Origin: Panorpa germanica
Taxonomy: Eukaryota; Arthropoda; Insecta; Mecoptera; Panorpidae
Reading direction: 5' to 3'
Length of the DNA stretch: 64,000 bases
NCBI GenBank assembly: GCA_963678705.1
Contig: OY783212.1
Span: 3,410,001 to 3,474,000, forward strand
The position numbers were made by a program, and so were the translations under genes. Within the stretch, counting starts at the first letter, position 1. Each line of letters starts with the position of its first letter. The notes beneath the pieces are model-generated. The model had not been told where the DNA came from and did no database searches. It was given only the letters and a program-made list of their open reading frames with translations. Positions 31,587 to 42,941 of the stretch are shown in pieces.

Positions 31587-33742
31587 CTAGAATAAATAAA
31601 AAACTAATAAAAATTTAAATAGAACTAATACAATAAAGATTAATTTGTATGAGCTAAACGACATATTTTTTACTGATAACTTTTCTACAAAGCATATGTA
31701 TGGTCACGCATCACCTATTAAATATTATCAATGATTTTATTTGCATGCAATGATTTGAAGTAAAATTTACTCATTGAAAACTCCAAATATATATAGTTTG
31801 ATATAGTTATATATAAATTATAACAGTTTGTTCAATTAGATGTGAACGCATCTTTAATCAATAAGTATTATCTGTCATTAAGATGTCAAATTAAATTTTG
31901 ATTATGTATTAAAGACATGTTGCTCCGATAGCATGCAAAGTGAATAAAAATTTGGTTATGGTAGTTATAACTGGTCATTAAAATTTAGGGGTGAAAAAAA
32001 TAGACATTAGATAGTTAGATGAATGCATGAAAACGCTCTCTTAAGATTAAACACATCGAATATAATAGAGAGTCTATTCTAGTTTACCAGACTACTTTAT
32101 AAACATGCCAAAAAAGAGAAAATCAGGTCGATATGTTACGGTAAATGGCTTAATAGCTTTGTTAAATTCCATGAATACGAAGTAGTTTCATAACAATATA
32201 TAATAAGAAAATATTGCACTAACAGTGAGAATTACTCAAATGAGTGTAGGATATATAATTCAATATATAACAATATAATTCATTTCAAAGCCATTTAACA
32301 TTTTACTCATTATTAAAAATTATTTCCTATTATTTTAAAACCCAGCAATAAAATTAAGAGAAACGAAATACATCAATTATTAATTGCTTGCACTTTTGTA
32401 ATAAAACTAAAATGACCCTGAAAATTTTAACAATTAATTTAGAACTTCCTAATCTACTGAAGCCAAAATATGAATATAAGAAAATATGTATATTTGTCCA
32501 ATTGGTTTTCTGTTTACGTACAGATACAATAGTCTTTCCTATAATCTACGAATTTAGAATTATCATTAATATATATTGAATACTAATAATTCTCATCAAT
32601 AATAACAATGTGTAACAAACATTGCAATTTGATTTATATATAGAAACAAAATTATCTATTGAATACAAAATATATATTTATAAAACTAAATGCTTTAGTT
32701 AAAAATAAGATAATAAATATTACGTACGAAAACCTATATTAAATAAATGTTAATAAGTGATTTAAATAATAAATGAACCAGAAATAAGTATATTATTTTA
32801 TTCGAGGAAGGAAAAGAAATGTTTATTATATAGGTATGTGTCAGGTGTTTGCAGGTGTTTCCTTAGGTGTAGACTTCATGATTCATTCTAATTGTATTGT
32901 GTTACATACCAATTATAATAGAGTTTATCATTATTTTTAAACATAACTGGGTCTTCATAGTTAAAACATTTGTTATAAAATTTATTTGTAAAAAACTTAA
33001 CAAAACACCCACATTAATCACAAAACACACGTATTCTTAATTAGATATTTCACATCACATCACATATTCCCATACAACAAAATTATACACCAATTTATCC
33101 TACTGAGTCATACCAACAAAATCAAACGAAACTGAACAATTAAAAGAAACCAAAGAAAGTTACATTATGGTTGCGCCATCTATTTTACACAACCATAATT
33201 ATAACATGCTACAAAAATTAAATCAACGTATTTTTTACAATAATATTGCTTATATATTCTTGATATTCTACAGAAAATAAAATATATTAGATATACATAT
33301 ATGCGAAACAATAATAAATAAGTTAATTTATATATTATTATCTATAAATCCAATTGTGCATGTTTAGTCATTTACTAATATTTAAAAATAACACTTTGTT
33401 AAAAAAATACAATTTTCATCAATAAATATAATTTTCAAAATTCCTAGTAACGAAATAAATATTAAATAGAAATCTTTGGTAAAAAGTAAATACATAAATT
33501 CATATAGAAAAATCTGCAAAATATATAACATTTACAAATATAAAATTAAACGTGAAGTTAGAACCACTCTAAAAAATTATTATCTAAGTTATTGCTCCAT
33601 TAATATCATATTTAAGTATTTATTGAGTTGCAAGCTGTTTGGCATCAATTTGAAATCTGTTTCGGATGTACAGATACTTGTAAGCTAAACTTAAGACTGG
33701 GTATTATGTTTATATTAAACTATATGTGCTAATCTGTAACAT
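31587..33742. other. AT-rich region between Crumbs exons and the kinase gene
   Basis: No gene was recognised. The 5' exon of Crumbs could lie here or beyond the kinase gene, but no minus-strand frame here shows a signal peptide followed by a phase-1 donor. TTTATT at 33619-33624 is AATAAA on the minus strand and would serve as the distal kinase polyadenylation signal. Confidence 0.45.
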
Positions 33743-36700
33743 TTAATGGGGTCTCCAACGATGTGGTCCATCAGGTGCAAACGACGACGTTCTAATAACA
33801 GGAGCTGTGTGATCTCCAGGAGTACTCGTAGAATCTCCGTTAGACCGAGTATTTAAAAAGTCCCGAATATGTTGTACAATTAAATCGATAGCCACTGAAA
33901 CAAACGGTATCATAATTTATTAGTATATTTCGGTTGGAAAATAACACGAATAAAATTACCGATATTAAAAGAAAAATAAAGTATTTCCTATTTACAGCAT
34001 TTTACTAAACATGTTACAAAATACAACACTTTGATGGATTAATATAAAGATTTATTTCTATGAAAATTAAAAATAATTTACCTACAAGTATAGTACAATG
34101 TTTTAAAGTAATCATAATATGGAATGATGGCAATGACATAAAATAACACAATTAGACCAGTTAGCAGAATAAGTCATTTTTAGAGCTTGATAAGAATTAG
34201 GACTAATTCTTTATTTTTTCAAGGTATCATCTATTACAACGGTGTCCTGTATAATGAACGAAACGTACAAGCTAAGAGAGAAGCAGGATAAAAGTCGTAT
34301 TCAAGCGGTATTGTTAAGATTATTCGTATAAATTCCTCCTGCCAGTCACCAGCCGCATTTTAGTGTGCTACACATATATACTAGATACCGCTCTTATACA
34401 ATTTCCTCCCGCTTCCCTTCTCTACGTTATCATTTCCTTTATTACGAAATAATAACACGTTTCATTTATTAAACAAAATGTTTTGTGACTGCTTTCCTGC
34501 TGGACTGTAGACGCTTACCAATGGACACCGCTGATCTAATAGGTAACTTAAAAATGTAAAATATGTAACCACTATTAACAAAATAAATTCAGTATAATTA
34601 ATAATAATATTCACAAAGTTATCTTAAAACAAACAAATAATAGCTTATTATTAATTATCGAGACTATTTATCCATAAAGGTTTTCTTATTAGATTATTGA
34701 CTTTCAAGTCGTATTGATATATGGTTTAAATAATGTTTGAAATAATAACAAAACTTATTCGTATACACTTTTGATTCATTAAAGTTACAAAATTTAAGTC
34801 TAGGTTTGTAGGAAAAAATACTAAAAACTTTTCATATATAAAAATACAATACTGAATGTTTATAACTATATTAAAGATATCAAAATTTGTAGTTATTGTA
34901 GTTTTTTTCAGTCGGAATACGATATTATTATCAAAATATAAATTGAATTGTTTAAAATCAGTTGATTTTATATATTAATTAGGTTACTTTATCTTATTAT
35001 TCTATGGACATCTTTGATGCAATACGTGAAATAATATTTTTAATTAAATTTCATTCTTTTTCAGAAAATTCAATTAAAGAAAAACTTAAGAAATTACTGA
35101 ACGTCAATAAATAAAGTAAATATAAACACAGTCATTAAAGCTCACTATATAACGCGCTCCTTTTTATTTAACTTCATAACTGTAGGATGCCGGAATATCA
35201 ATGTAAAATTGTACCAAGAATGTCACCGTCATAAGTTTTTGTGTTTACTATAACGTTATGGTTTTCACCCCCTTTAACTTCAGATTGGATCAGGGGTCGA
35301 CTCGCTTTTTAATATTAATATTACCCAAAAGTATGTGTTTACCATAATATTACAAACAGATCAAAAAAACAAACCTAATATTTACATTCTGTGCTCAAAG
35401 AGCTTAGATTTCAAATATTGTAATTTATTGAATCTATTTGTATGGAGATAAATAAAACAAAAAAACTAAAATATTAGACTGTAGAAAAAATTAGTAAAAA
35501 TCGCATAGTGTCTTCACTCTATTATGATAGTTACAGACTATTTTATTTATACATATATTACGCCTTCATACCCACAATATGTAATATTTACCACATTTGC
35601 GGTAATGTATTTAGTCGACCCCTAGTTTGGACTAAGAAAAGTTTTCAATATTATTAAATTCTTATAAAACTTATTTTAAAGTAAAAAAGGTTAAAATGTA
35701 GGAACATCAAACTAAATAAACCACAAGAACATTACAGTTTGTTTAAGAACTAATCCGCTAAACACAAAACGTATATATTACCTTAAATACATGAAATTTG
35801 TAATATTTAATCCAAAATGGTTTCAATTTTGCCTAAAATCAATTAATAAAATAATTTACAATACTTACAAGTCTTCTTAAGATTCTACTAATTTAAAGGA
35901 AGATTTTTCAAGTTTTTGTTAGTCCAAAAAAGCGATTTTATGTTTATAACAGAAATGAAGTAGATCTTATAACGTTATATATTTGGTAACATTTTTACTT
36001 AACAGATAAGAATCTTTTTTATATTAAGTAAACCTTAAAATACACGTAACTGTGTTTAGCGGGTATTTTCTGTTTAGATATACCCAAAACCATTAACATT
36101 GTAATACATATTAAATTTACTTTAGTGATACCTTTCTACATACATACATATATAGAAAACGTTTTAGCTTATTTGTTAAAAAGATGTTACGTAAGTAATA
36201 GTATTTCTTTATGACAACAGAACAATTTACATGAAAACACAATAGAATAACACTAAATTAAAAATAATTTCAATTTACAATCACATAGATCTTGATTATT
36301 GTGTAAAAAATAATAATTTGGAATGAATAATAAAAATGTTTGTTGATAACTAACGTACAGCACCAAGGAACATTTATGTGCGCAAAATATAAAACATAAT
36401 CAAAATTACCGAAATTATTTAAATGTAAATATCTTCAAAGGTATTTGGTTCTAAGTATGCTGTCAGAATGACTGTAAGAGACATTAGAAAAGACTTAATA
36501 TGAAATAAAAACAACATTTAGAACAAAACAACTTTTCAGTTTATAGACTAATATAGACAGCAAAAATTGTGTCGTTTGTAATATAGTACATAATATAGCT
36601 GAGGTTACAGTAATTGTTATTATGCTTGTTACTTGTTTCTTAATTTATGCATTTCATTTTCTACCGAGACAATAATCCTACCGATAGTTTTTAACCGGAG

Positions 36701-39022
36701 ATATTTTTATTGTTTTTACGTATTTATATTCAGTTGTTGTGCTTTTTTGATCCCGGATCTCCTGTTGCTCTTGGAGGATGCAATATATCTTGAATGTGGT
36801 GTACTATTAGGTCAATAGCGACTGCAACAACATGAACCACACAACACTCAGTCAGTAACAGAAACAACACTTTCTCCTTCAAAAACAAAGCCATCAAGAA
36901 AACAAAGTTTAACTAATACAAAAGAGAGTAGATTTCACCAAAATCACTAAGACAACAGAATCACAACACCATAGGTAGATACAAATATTATCAACACAAT
37001 CAATTTATTGCTATTCGATAGTAATATAATAAACAAGATAATTGTATGTTATCTTCTTATGTTTCTGCCTTTTGTATAAAAAATCACGCATGATTTTAAT
37101 TTAATAAGACTTGAATGCAAATTAATTAAGAAAAATACTTGTTAATTATAGTTCTAGTGTGCGGAGATTTATGGCTAATAGTTTTAAGACTACTATGGCA
37201 AAACAATAGAACAAAAACTATCCGCACTACGGACTCATTGTACTTTTTTCCAAATAATCCGATAAAGGAAGGGGTAAAATCGACATTTCGAGCTGTTTGG
37301 TGTCATTAAACCTCGTTTAGCAGAAGAAAATTAAAAGTACCCCAGAAAAGCTTTTTTCGCATATACCTCGAAAACGGTAAATGATATTAAAAAGAATTTC
37401 GAATATAATTTGTAGTGTAAAATTGTATTACATTACATATTTAATGACACCAAATAGAACATTTTGTTAAATGTGAAACCGTACTCCTCGAAGAGTTCAT
37501 TTCTGACCCTCGTTTATCGAGTTATGTTATAAAAAAAAGTGCAATAAGGATATAAAATACTTTAGAGTAGTTAAACGAAAGTTAATTTGACTATTAATAT
37601 AAGCTGATTTAGAAAAATTATATATATCACATTAAATCTCAGTTATATATTAATATTTGTATATCTATTATTTTTAAAGAGTATTAGTAAAGAAAGGAAC
37701 AAATTGTTATTATCTACTCCTAGAAATACCAATTATATAACTGTATATTTAAAAATAATTTACTCACCCGTGTTGTCAGCTCCACGAGGAATGATAACGT
37801 CAGCAAATTTTTTTGTCTGGAATTAAGTAAAGTGTTAACCTTGCGCAAAATAACACACTTACACCTTAACTAATTAAATAGACTGACACTTACTGGAGAA
37901 CAGAATTCTTCAAATGCTGGTTTCACAAAATTCATATATTGATTCAGCACTTGGTCTAAATCACGGCCCCGCTCGTTAATATCCCGAGGTACTGTAAATA
38001 GCGTTAACTCATTTTTTAAATAAATTTATTGAGACTTAATGCAAGACCGTAAAGTCTTTACCTCTCCTGGCTAATCTTGTATCTGAATCTGTGTCAACAA
38101 ATAACTTCATGTGGAACAAATCTCTGATTGCTCGGAAATAAAAAACCAAGATTCCTTCAAAAAGTACGACATCTGCAGGATAAATCGTCACTTTTCGATC
38201 CGGGCACCTGCAAAGTAAATGAATTTTTTTAAATATCGAATTATGTACCAATTTGTTCAATTTAAAAGCCTTTTTAGACGATTAGATTAGATCCGTCGTT
38301 TACATTTTTGTATTTATATACGTTAAACGTACAGGTGTTTTTGTAACAAATTTAGGATCTGATCTGATTGTGCAAAGGCCTGTAAGAATGATAGACTTTA
38401 CAATGAGTTTGTTTTGTAGTCGTAAGCTGGCAATTCACATTTACGACCTGCAAGAACTTCCGTGAGAGTGTACCGCATTAATTCTTCGTTAAATGCATCA
38501 GGATGATCGAAATTAAATAAACCCTTATCAGCACGCTGTTTCTCTGCAACTGTTAGCTCACGATAAAAGCTATCTTGACTAATGCAAACAACCTGTAATA
38601 AAAAAATGAAAATGTATAATCGAAATATATAAGATTGAAATAATATAATTGTAAACAACTATTGACCTTGAAATTTGAAACTAACCTGTCTTTGCGTGTG
38701 GTCCATATCTGCTTGTCCTAGTTGTTCCATAATTCTTTTACATACCGTAGACTAAAACGAAATTATAAAAACTTGTTAGCAAGTCAGACATCTATAAATA
38801 GGTTTTTACTAAAAAATATTTATGATAATATGCTGCTGTAATCAATTTTTAGTAGGATTGTAAACTAACCTTGCCACTAGCTGTACCACCAGCAACACCT
38901 ATTAGAAATGGGGTTTTTCCTTCACTAGATCCATTACTTTTTCCATTAAATCTTACAGTATTAGAGTCACTCATTTTAACAATACGTAGTTCATCGATTA
39001 AATTTCGTACGGCATCTGCCAT
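33743..39022 (-). CDS. Uridine-cytidine kinase
   Basis: Cytosolic kinase that phosphorylates uridine and cytidine to UMP and CMP, the first committed step of pyrimidine salvage. Exons 5' to 3' for the longer form: 38870-39022, 38686-38751, 38402-38592, 38062-38207, 37894-37991, 37768-37816, 33743-33894, giving 284 residues. The P-loop [11 protein letters not shown] (42-52) spans the first intron. The SQDSFYR and FNFDHPDAF blocks, the [11 protein letters not shown] core and the [11 protein letters not shown] block are typical of UCK1/UCK2. The final exon encodes [14 protein letters not shown] and ends in RWRPH, like vertebrate UCK2. A second, shorter last exon lies at 36730-36821. The gene is divergent from Hsp70 and may be nested inside the 5' intron of Crumbs. 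Confidence 0.93.
33895..36729. other. Intron before the distal last exon of the kinase gene
   Basis: This 2.8 kb is AT-rich, with no exon recognised. A slightly more GC-rich patch at about 34230-34440 contains an ATACCGCTCTTATA motif also present at 60021-60034, perhaps part of a dispersed repeat. Confidence 0.4.
36730..36821 (-). CDS. Alternative last exon of uridine-cytidine kinase
   Basis: This exon competes with 33743-33894. It is preceded by a TTGTTGCAG acceptor on the minus strand, accepts the same phase-1 junction after exon 37768-37816, and begins with the same V-A-I-D-L-I-V block followed by HHIQDIL instead of QHIRDFL. It then ends after a short, unrelated tail finishing in KKHNN. 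The result is a 264-residue form with a different C-terminus. The shared start suggests an exon duplication followed by divergence of the tails. Confidence 0.85.
37237..37545. repeat. Fold-back repeat in a kinase intron
   Basis: The outer ends pair as ATTGTACTTTTTT against AAAAAAGTGCAAT. A second inner pair is GGTGTCATTAA (about 37300) against TTAATGACACC (about 37440). Partial pairing in between makes the whole 309 bases an imperfect palindrome centred near 37391. It has no coding content, so it is probably a miniature transposon; the target duplication is unclear. Confidence 0.5.
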
Positions 39023-40118
39023 TTTTGTATTCTTTTGCTAAGGTGTCAGCAATTTCTATCATGATTAATGGTAAGCGAATCGTAATGATGGCGGCACTGC
39101 AATTTAAATTAATTTGTGTGCATGGAATTTCATAAAACTTTGAAATATTTTAATTCTATCTTCATTTCAAAAAGTTATTATATATGTATAAAAATTAAAA
39201 TAACATAAATTTAAAAGTTATTGTTTAGAGCAGTAATTAGCAGTATTATTTTTCAGTTAATTGTTTTAATGTAAAGTTGATTTTTTTTAACTTATTTCTT
39301 AGTTAAAGCAAGTTACTATAATCTTATCACCGAATTATCATTGGCAGTTTCTATGGTGGCGATGCTTTATATAGGTCAAAACTCAAAACACTTGCTAAAT
39401 AAGGTTATATGTTAAATAAATCTACATAATAGTCTATGCAAACTATTCCTTTAAGTATAATTCTTTATTATCGTTTATTATGTTAGTAGACAATCTTTTC
39501 AAAAGAATGAAACACATTTATGACATTTGTTATGGTCACAACAATAGCGCTCTTCTTCCACAAAACTCGCCATTTCTGACGGATTGTCTCACGCAAACGC
39601 TTCTAAACGCTGTTTTTGTCAACAACAGCGCTGCGTTTAATATATATGATTATGAATAAGTTTATGATTATTATGTATGTACATATCCATTTAACGTGAT
39701 TAAAGAGCAACGTGAATAGCAACTAATCCCAAAAATTCTAGTCCGGCGATCGAACCCAATGTATACCAGTCTATCGTAAGCATCACTCCTGTTCACTGTG
39801 TCATAAGAAATGATTGCTTTGATATACCAATTTTGTCTGTGTAAATAAGAATAAAAATTATTAAGGTACATCATTTGGTAATTATTTACCATATATATAA
39901 TTTCAATATATGCACTATTTTAAGTATATAATAAAAATCGTATATTCCACTGTTTTTCAAACATAAGTATTTATTTGCATTTTTTATTTATTCGTCATAT
40001 TATATGTTTACTCGCAGTTCTGCAAGGTATGGTAGGAAGGTAGTGGTAGGGGTATATCACAGCCTGTCCAGTATATTCCAAGCATTCAAACGGCTCCGTA
40101 GCGCGCAATCCGGATGGT
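39023..40118. other. Divergent intergenic region, kinase and Hsp70
   Basis: This holds the 5' flanks of two divergent genes. No further gene was recognised. Short open frames on both strands have no family resemblance. Confidence 0.5.
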
Positions 40119-40150
40119 GGAATCTTCCAGATTCCAGAGTTTTATTTAAA
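40119..40150 (+). promoter_or_regulatory. Heat-shock element and TATA box of Hsp70
   Basis: GGAATCTTCCAGATTCCAGA at 40119-40138 contains alternating GAA/TTC pentamers, the binding pattern of heat-shock factor. It is followed at once by TATTTAAAA (40142-40150). A start site about 30 bases downstream, near 40170-40180, would leave a leader of about 190 bases with no intron, as in other inducible Hsp70 genes. Confidence 0.75.
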
Positions 40151-40368
40151 AGCCCAGCGGGCTCCGCAACACAACAGTTCTCTGGAGTATTTTGATCAGT
40201 GAAAGACGGTGAAATAGTATAGTTAATAGTGATAAAATAAAGACGTAATAAATATACAAAAGAAAAAAATATTGTGAATAAATTTCATAAAGTGTTTTTA
40301 AAGATTTAAAATTGAGTTGAGTTTGTGTTATAAAATAAAGTGGTGTAAATAATAATAAAATTAATAAC

Positions 40369-40950
40369 ATGGTTGCGATTGGAATTGATTTGGGAACAAC
40401 CTATTCCTGCGTCGCAGTTTGGCAGCACGGACATATAGAGATAATTGCAAATGACCAAGGAAATCGAACAACTCCTAGTTATGTGGCATTTACGGATACA
40501 GAAAGACTCATCGGAGATGCTGCCAAGAATCAGGTTGCTATGAACCCTGCGAATACCGTGTTCGATGCGAAACGCTTGATTGGACGTAAATTTGATGACC
40601 CTAAAATTCAGGACGACTTGAAGCATTGGCCATTCCAGGTGGTAAGCTCGAACGGAAAACCGAAGATCAAAGTAGAGTACAAAGGTGAGACAAAACAATT
40701 CGCTCCAGAGGAGATCAGCTCCATGGTTCTTACAAAAATGAAGGAAATCGCTGAAGCCTACTTAGGGCATTCTGTAAAGGACGCCGTTATCACGGTGCCG
40801 GCTTACTTTAACGATTCGCAACGTCAGGCAACCAAAGACGCCGGCGCCATCGCTGGAATCAATGTACTACGAATCATCAATGAACCCACCGCTGCTGCAC
40901 TGGCCTACGGTTTGGACAAGAACCTAAAGGGAGAGAAAAATGTGCAGTAG
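40369..40950 (+). pseudogene. Hsp70, 5' part, interrupted by mobile element
   Basis: This is the N-terminal 192 codons of a cytosolic, intronless Hsp70 chaperone. The ATPase domain begins normally with the phosphate-1 loop IDLGTTYS near residue 6. The native sequence stops after ...GEKNV. The first codon overlapping the insertion reads Gln, and the next is TAG, supplied by the element's own end. The truncated product would lack the phosphate-2 loop, half the ATPase domain, and the substrate-binding domain and lid, so it cannot work as a chaperone. No other lesion is visible in either half, so the disruption is probably recent. Confidence 0.93.
40940..40945. repeat. Target-site duplication, left copy (ATGTGC)
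   Basis: These six bases of Hsp70 coding sequence are repeated exactly at 55993-55998 on the other side of the insertion. A 6-base duplication is characteristic of Polinton/Maverick integration. Confidence 0.92.
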
Positions 40951-41015
40951 GGTAGTAGAGCCGGTTCTAGGACAGTTTGGAGTGAGGATGCATTTAGGTC
41001 ACGATATGCAGAGAG

Positions 41016-41196
41016 GGCGTGGCTAGACTTGGAAGAATGTAAAAGGGGGGTAAGGGTGGGGTAAGGAGTGAGGTGGCGTGGCTAGACAATGGGGGGTAAT
41101 AGTTGGGATAATATGAAAGAGTGAGATAGCGATATTAATTATTACGTGTGTAATAATTAATATCTAATGGTAAAGAGTGAGATACCGATATTAATT
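41016..41196 (+). repeat. Subterminal direct repeats, left arm
   Basis: GGCGTGGCTAGAC occurs at 41016-41028 and again at 41075-41087. A 23-base block starting AGAGTGAGATAGCGATATTA occurs at 41118-41140 and, with one difference, at 41174-41196. A short palindrome, AATTATTACGTGTGTAATAATT-like, sits between the second pair. Repeats this close to the tip could be binding sites for an integrase or replication protein. Confidence 0.65.
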
Positions 41197-41439
41197 CTTA
41201 TGTTTGATTTGTTATTGGTTATAAGATTATGACAGTGTTAAATTATTTATAACAGTGTATTTATAACGCATTCCTTCGAATGTAACTTGAAGCACACGTG
41301 TTAGCCGGCGTCAGCAAAATGATAATAATTTCAAACATGTCGTATATATTAGAAGAAATATCAAAACTATTGTAATTACTTAATTTATAATATATAAAAA
41401 TTTAAAATGTATATAATTCTTTTATTTATTTAGTTATTA

Positions 41440-41715
41440 TTGATATTAATTGATAATATAAGTAAGATATATTTAAACATAATATATATACCAAATAAAT
41501 TTAATTTAGGCATTGATTTAAAGTTAAATTGTGGATTACAGTGTCATTTGTTAATAGATTTAAATATGTTTAATCAATTTAAATTCTTTGATGAAATTAT
41601 AATCAATCAGAATAATTTCTGTGAAACTTTTAGAGCCGGGTTACTTTTTATATCTGAATTTGGAGACCCTGGATATGAGAGCCAAGACTCACTTGATTGG
41701 ATTCTTAATGATTAA
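41440..41715 (+). CDS. Unassigned open frame in left arm
   Basis: About 91 codons, opening with TTG rather than ATG, so it may be a fragment or lack its true start. The translation is hydrophobic and Asn/Ile-rich in the first half, contains CGLQCHLLIDLNMFNQFKFF, and ends in an acidic stretch with DPGYESQDSLDWILND. I do not recognise the family. It is the only open frame between the terminal region and the polymerase remnants, and an identical copy lies in the right arm. Confidence 0.4.
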   Translation: MILIDNISKIYLNIIYIPNKFNLGIDLKLNCGLQCHLLIDLNMFNQFKFFDEIIINQNNFCETFRAGLLFISEFGDPGYESQDSLDWILND

Positions 41716-42477
41716 TTTTATTGCACTAATTACTAATAGATTGTAAATTTTGTTGTACATAGAAAATATATCCAAATAAGGATAATTCATAAAGTATAAG
41801 GGTGCTAATTCATCCATTGAATTTACATGACTTGAACAATATGAATACAAAATTGCATGACTTAACCAAATATGGGCACAAAATTTTTATAGTACACTTT
41901 TATAGAAATTAAGACATAGTACATAAACCCATTACCAAACAGTTTAACTCGGTCTCGGTTTGATTCGGTCAAGTTCATCGATTCTCACCATTTGCTATTT
42001 CATTTGACAGTTGTTACATTGTTTCGTTCCATACACTTATAAAAAAATAGTTTTAGATACATTCTTTTATCTCAAGTTATATTTAAATAATAATAAATAT
42101 ATATAATAAAATATTATATTCTTGTCTGAGCGACGAGTATTTTGAGCAATACCGTTAGTAGGTTAAAGCATATTATTTCTTCGCATATTATGATTTCTTA
42201 GCTATATTTAAAAACTTAAAAAGGCTCTACATTACGCCTGATATAATGCAGCACTTTATACAGCTTCATACATGTTTCTCATACGCACTCAAATAATACA
42301 TTTTAGGGTATATAAAAGAGATAGTAAAATAACAAATATATAATGAATTTTTATAAATTATTGAAATAGTTACGATAGATGTGTAAATATCTCTTATTGT
42401 ATTGCAATATATTAAAAAATAACTAAATATTTGAGGTTCTGGTAGCCAACTTTATAAACATACTTTTACAGAAATGA

Positions 42478-42690
42478 GGCTCCTATTTTCTAACTGTTTA
42501 CCGGACGTCTATATATTTTCTAAATTAAGCTATGTAAGTTAAGACAAAACTATCAGAAGACATTAAATAAAAAGCAACACGGATCCTATACCTTGGAACT
42601 GGTATGAGTAGCGTAATTTGTAAAATATAGGCCTTTGAAAAATTGTCAGAAGTTATCAGCTGTCAGGTAAGCAGTTACAAAATAGGAGCC
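42478..42690. repeat. Nested inverted-repeat element, left arm
   Basis: Outer sequences GGCTCCTATTTTCTAACTG (42478 onward) and the near-inverse CAGTTACAAAATAGGAGCC (ending 42690) pair over at least 19 bases with one mismatch, and pairing continues weakly inward. The 213-base unit has no coding content. It looks like a miniature transposon that entered the element before the arm was duplicated, because it occurs in both arms. Confidence 0.6.
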
Positions 42691-42941
42691 TTTTAAGTCA
42701 TGGTTATCAAATATAACCTTTAGTGTCAGCAAGTGAGATGACATCCTGCAGAAATAATAAAATCCACTATACATTGTTAATGAACGCAGTCTTTAAAGTG
42801 TTTCTAGTTTAGATAAAAAGAAAATCGAAATATTATTTTGTGTAATTGTTTATTTTTGAAATTCATGTTCATATACAGCAAAAGTATAATAATACCTAAT
42901 AATTAACATTCTTTTGTCAAAAAATACTTAAACAATATTGC

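Noticed and set aside
41016-41196. CRISPR-like array
   Set aside because: Only two copies of each unit with unequal spacing in a eukaryotic transposon tip; this is subterminal repetition, not a CRISPR array.
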